Assembly: GCA_947561715.1 (NCBI GenBank)
Contig: OX387199.1
Span: forward strand, 1,059,001 to 1,123,000
Origin: Ascidia mentula
Taxonomy: Eukaryota > Chordata > Ascidiacea > Phlebobranchia > Ascidiidae
Reading direction: 5' to 3'
DNA length: 64,000 nt
A model generated the notes under the pieces. That model worked only from the letters and a program-made list of their open reading frames with translations, was not told the origin of the DNA and did not search any database. Positions 62,301 to 64,000 of the stretch are shown one piece after another (the stretch's first letter is position 1; the number at the start of each line of letters is the position of its first letter). A program made the translations under genes and the position numbers.

Positions 62301-64000
62301 AAAAACCTGTAAATCTTTACAACAGCCAATGTTCGTTAATCCAACGATGCAAATCCTTGCCACCATTGCTCAAGTGCAAGTTCAACACAGCAACGAATGG
62401 AGTGCAAAACATTCCTACCAGTTAAAACAACTTGTTTCATTACTCTCAGACACAAAGTAAGGTTTTTTTACAACTGTTAAACTGTTTTAGGGTGGTCACA
62501 GCAAATATGTTTTTGTTCAACTCATAATTAAATGTGTTAATAATTTTAACATCCGCTAATTGCTGTCGCGGGTTTCAAGACAGTGCCACATCAGCGGCTA
62601 CATTCTGTCCAATTTAGAGATTAGGTTAATATATATATTTTTTTAACAAAGTGAACTATCACTCGCACTTTGCAGGTCAATTTGCGATGCATATAAGAGA
62701 TGTCTGCACGACTTGTTGGTTAATGAAGGTCATCAGAACCTTCACATGGAAAGTGAATCAACACTCGATACTCCCAAGGTTTGAAACCAATCTTTTGTGT
62801 ACGGAGATAAAAATTCAGCTTTTTTTCAGATGAGTGACAGCAGTTGGGGAGAAAAAAATGTGGAAAGTCATGAGAGAAAATTAAATGACTGCGTTCACTC
62901 CATGGAATACATTCTTCAAAATGGTGTTTCAAAAGGTTGGCGACATGTACTTTCGATGCAATACAAGAAGATTGAAGTTGAATTGCTGCAAATTTAGGCA
63001 AAATGGACTTAACCTTCAGTTTTCGATGTTGCGACTGAGAATTGTTTTTATATGGTGATGTAACCACCACTACAGAAACTCTAAAATTTTTTTTACACAG
63101 AGAATTTATTTGTACTGGTCAGTTGCCTAAGAAATCTTGCAACAATTTTACCAAAGGCTTGTGGTAGTGAAGGTGGCATGTTTACAGACGATAGAGGAGG
63201 AAACACAATAAAGCAAATCATAATTTATTTATCACACATTTGTGACGATGACGAGGAGGTTAAGGTTGGGAAAGTTTATTTATGATATTTTATTGTTTTG
63301 GTTTTGTAATTTTACGCATCCTGCTGATTTCATTTGTTTTTTTATTTTGATTTCTATGCTAGGAATTAGTTGCAAAATGTTTTGGAGTCTTGGGCTTGAA
63401 ATCAGTTGGGGACAGAGTGGTTCTCTTTGCTCCTGAAAGTAGTGAGTTTATTTATTTTGCTTCACATATTTTAGCTTCAAGATCTTTATTTTCCTGTTAT
63501 GGTTTGGTTAATTTCGTATAAAAACCAAACATTTACTTTCCCCATACATTACCCCTGGTGATAACGAGTGTTTCATGAAAGGGCGCATTGTTTTTTATTA
63601 AAAGAACAAGAAAAGTCATTCAGCCAAGTCCTCTTGCAAATCTGGCACAATTGTGTCGATCCAAACCCATCCGTACAACTTGCTGCCACCGAGTGTCTGA
63701 TTAATACTTTGCAACACGATTCCTCTGCTCTCATGGAGATGAAAAACACAAATCATCTTTGCAAGGTTGCGGAATATCTTCAAACTTTCAGGTGATTTTG
63801 GAGATTGTACTTTCAAACATGTACTTTCAACAAGTCCGTCTTAACAACAGATCAACAAAAAAATCAAACAAAAAACTTGAAGTCTCGGATCCATTCAATT
63901 TGCTGCGGGAAAAATCAATGTGGTCATGTGACCAGGACAGCTACTATGATTGGCTGTGCGAAAACACGTGGAAACTGGTGAAATGTTGTAAGACGTCACA
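53357..64000 (+). CDS. ATM: ATM checkpoint kinase, N-terminal part (runs off window)
   Basis: DNA double-strand-break kinase of the PIKK family. Thirty in-phase exons: 53357-53476, 53720-53802, 53876-54009, 54167-54331, 54464-54632, 54791-54986, 55187-55339, 55408-55512, 55671-55796, 56020-56197, 56338-56554, 56685-57164, 57630-57814, 58009-58503, 58559-58752, 58823-59001, 59167-59339, 59575-59736, 59907-60191, 60343-60621, 60977-61210, 61329-61524, 61808-61919, 62191-62456, 62676-62778, 62830-62923, 63101-63258, 63363-63438, 63605-63791, 63851-64000+; about 1,884 codons. The start VVRCCHYLESDKATDRKKHA matches the ATM TAN motif region (human [20 protein letters not shown]). The rest reads as helical-repeat solenoid. 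Near the edge VAEYLQTFRSTKKSNKKLEV matches human YLQPFRTSRKKFLEV, at roughly human residue 1,900. The FAT, kinase and FATC domains are therefore outside. Two donors (55340 GTTGCA, 63259 GTTAAG) are weak. Confidence 0.92.
62083..62140. repeat. Dispersed ~60-bp repeat, copy B
   Basis: TTGGTGTCGCTGG...AAGACAATGCC...GGTTCTG...AACTAAG in the ATM intron 61920-62190. It shares ordered blocks with copies at 28915-28976 and 62559-62619. Confidence 0.6.
62559..62619. repeat. Dispersed ~60-bp repeat, copy C
   Basis: TTGCTGTCGCGGG...AAGACAGTGCC...ATTCTG...TTTAGAG in the next ATM intron (62457-62675). It is the most diverged of the three copies, in the same orientation as copy B. Confidence 0.55.

Overview
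The window reads as animal nuclear DNA from a compact, AT-rich, intron-dense genome. A tunicate (Ciona-like ascidian) is the best guess: the proteins are clearly metazoan and close to vertebrate orthologues, introns are mostly a few hundred bases, intergenic gaps are short, and the intergenic DNA is littered with small degenerate DNA transposons. This is inferred from gene content and architecture only; no species marker was tested.

Layout, left to right. A 0.7-kb Harbinger-like MITE lies in otherwise empty DNA (1-1747). A 12-exon plus-strand gene (1748-9312) encodes the Tat-SF1/HTATSF1 splicing factor; its large intron 10 holds a hAT-like MITE and a hammerhead-like core. About 7 kb of non-coding DNA follows (9313-16412), then a plus-strand Vestigial-like gene of the VGLL2/3 type (16413 to at least 18652) whose short first exon carries the family's MSCLEVLYQ start. 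From about 19.9 to 22.3 kb a degenerate DDE-type transposase remnant is split by a 1578-bp hAT-like element with a perfect 8-bp target duplication. A complete 7-exon ING4/ING5-type PHD-finger gene follows (23384-25164).

A ROS1-type receptor tyrosine kinase occupies 26220-42001 on the minus strand in about 26 exons. Divergent to it is an intronless dynein light chain LC8 gene (42917-43201, plus). A 10-exon spermine synthase gene (45909-49515, plus) converges on a single-exon minus-strand gene for an RRM plus triple-Tudor protein (50257-52764). Divergent to that, and running off the right edge, is the ATM checkpoint kinase gene (53357 to the window end, 30 exons here, about 1,884 codons; the FAT and kinase domains lie outside).

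Functionally the genes are an ordinary mixed neighbourhood (splicing, muscle/TEAD co-factor, chromatin reader, receptor kinase, motor subunit, polyamine synthesis, piRNA-type Tudor protein, DNA-damage kinase), not an operon or single pathway. I see no convincing new multi-gene system. The items most worth a second look are the nested transposons, a three-copy ~60-bp intronic repeat with an adjacent long hairpin, hammerhead-like motifs, an excess of the palindrome TGACGTCA, the compact ROS1 ectodomain, and the unusual RRM-Tudor gene. Exon borders were placed by hand from splice consensus, reading-frame continuity and remembered family similarity; no alignment or expression data were available.
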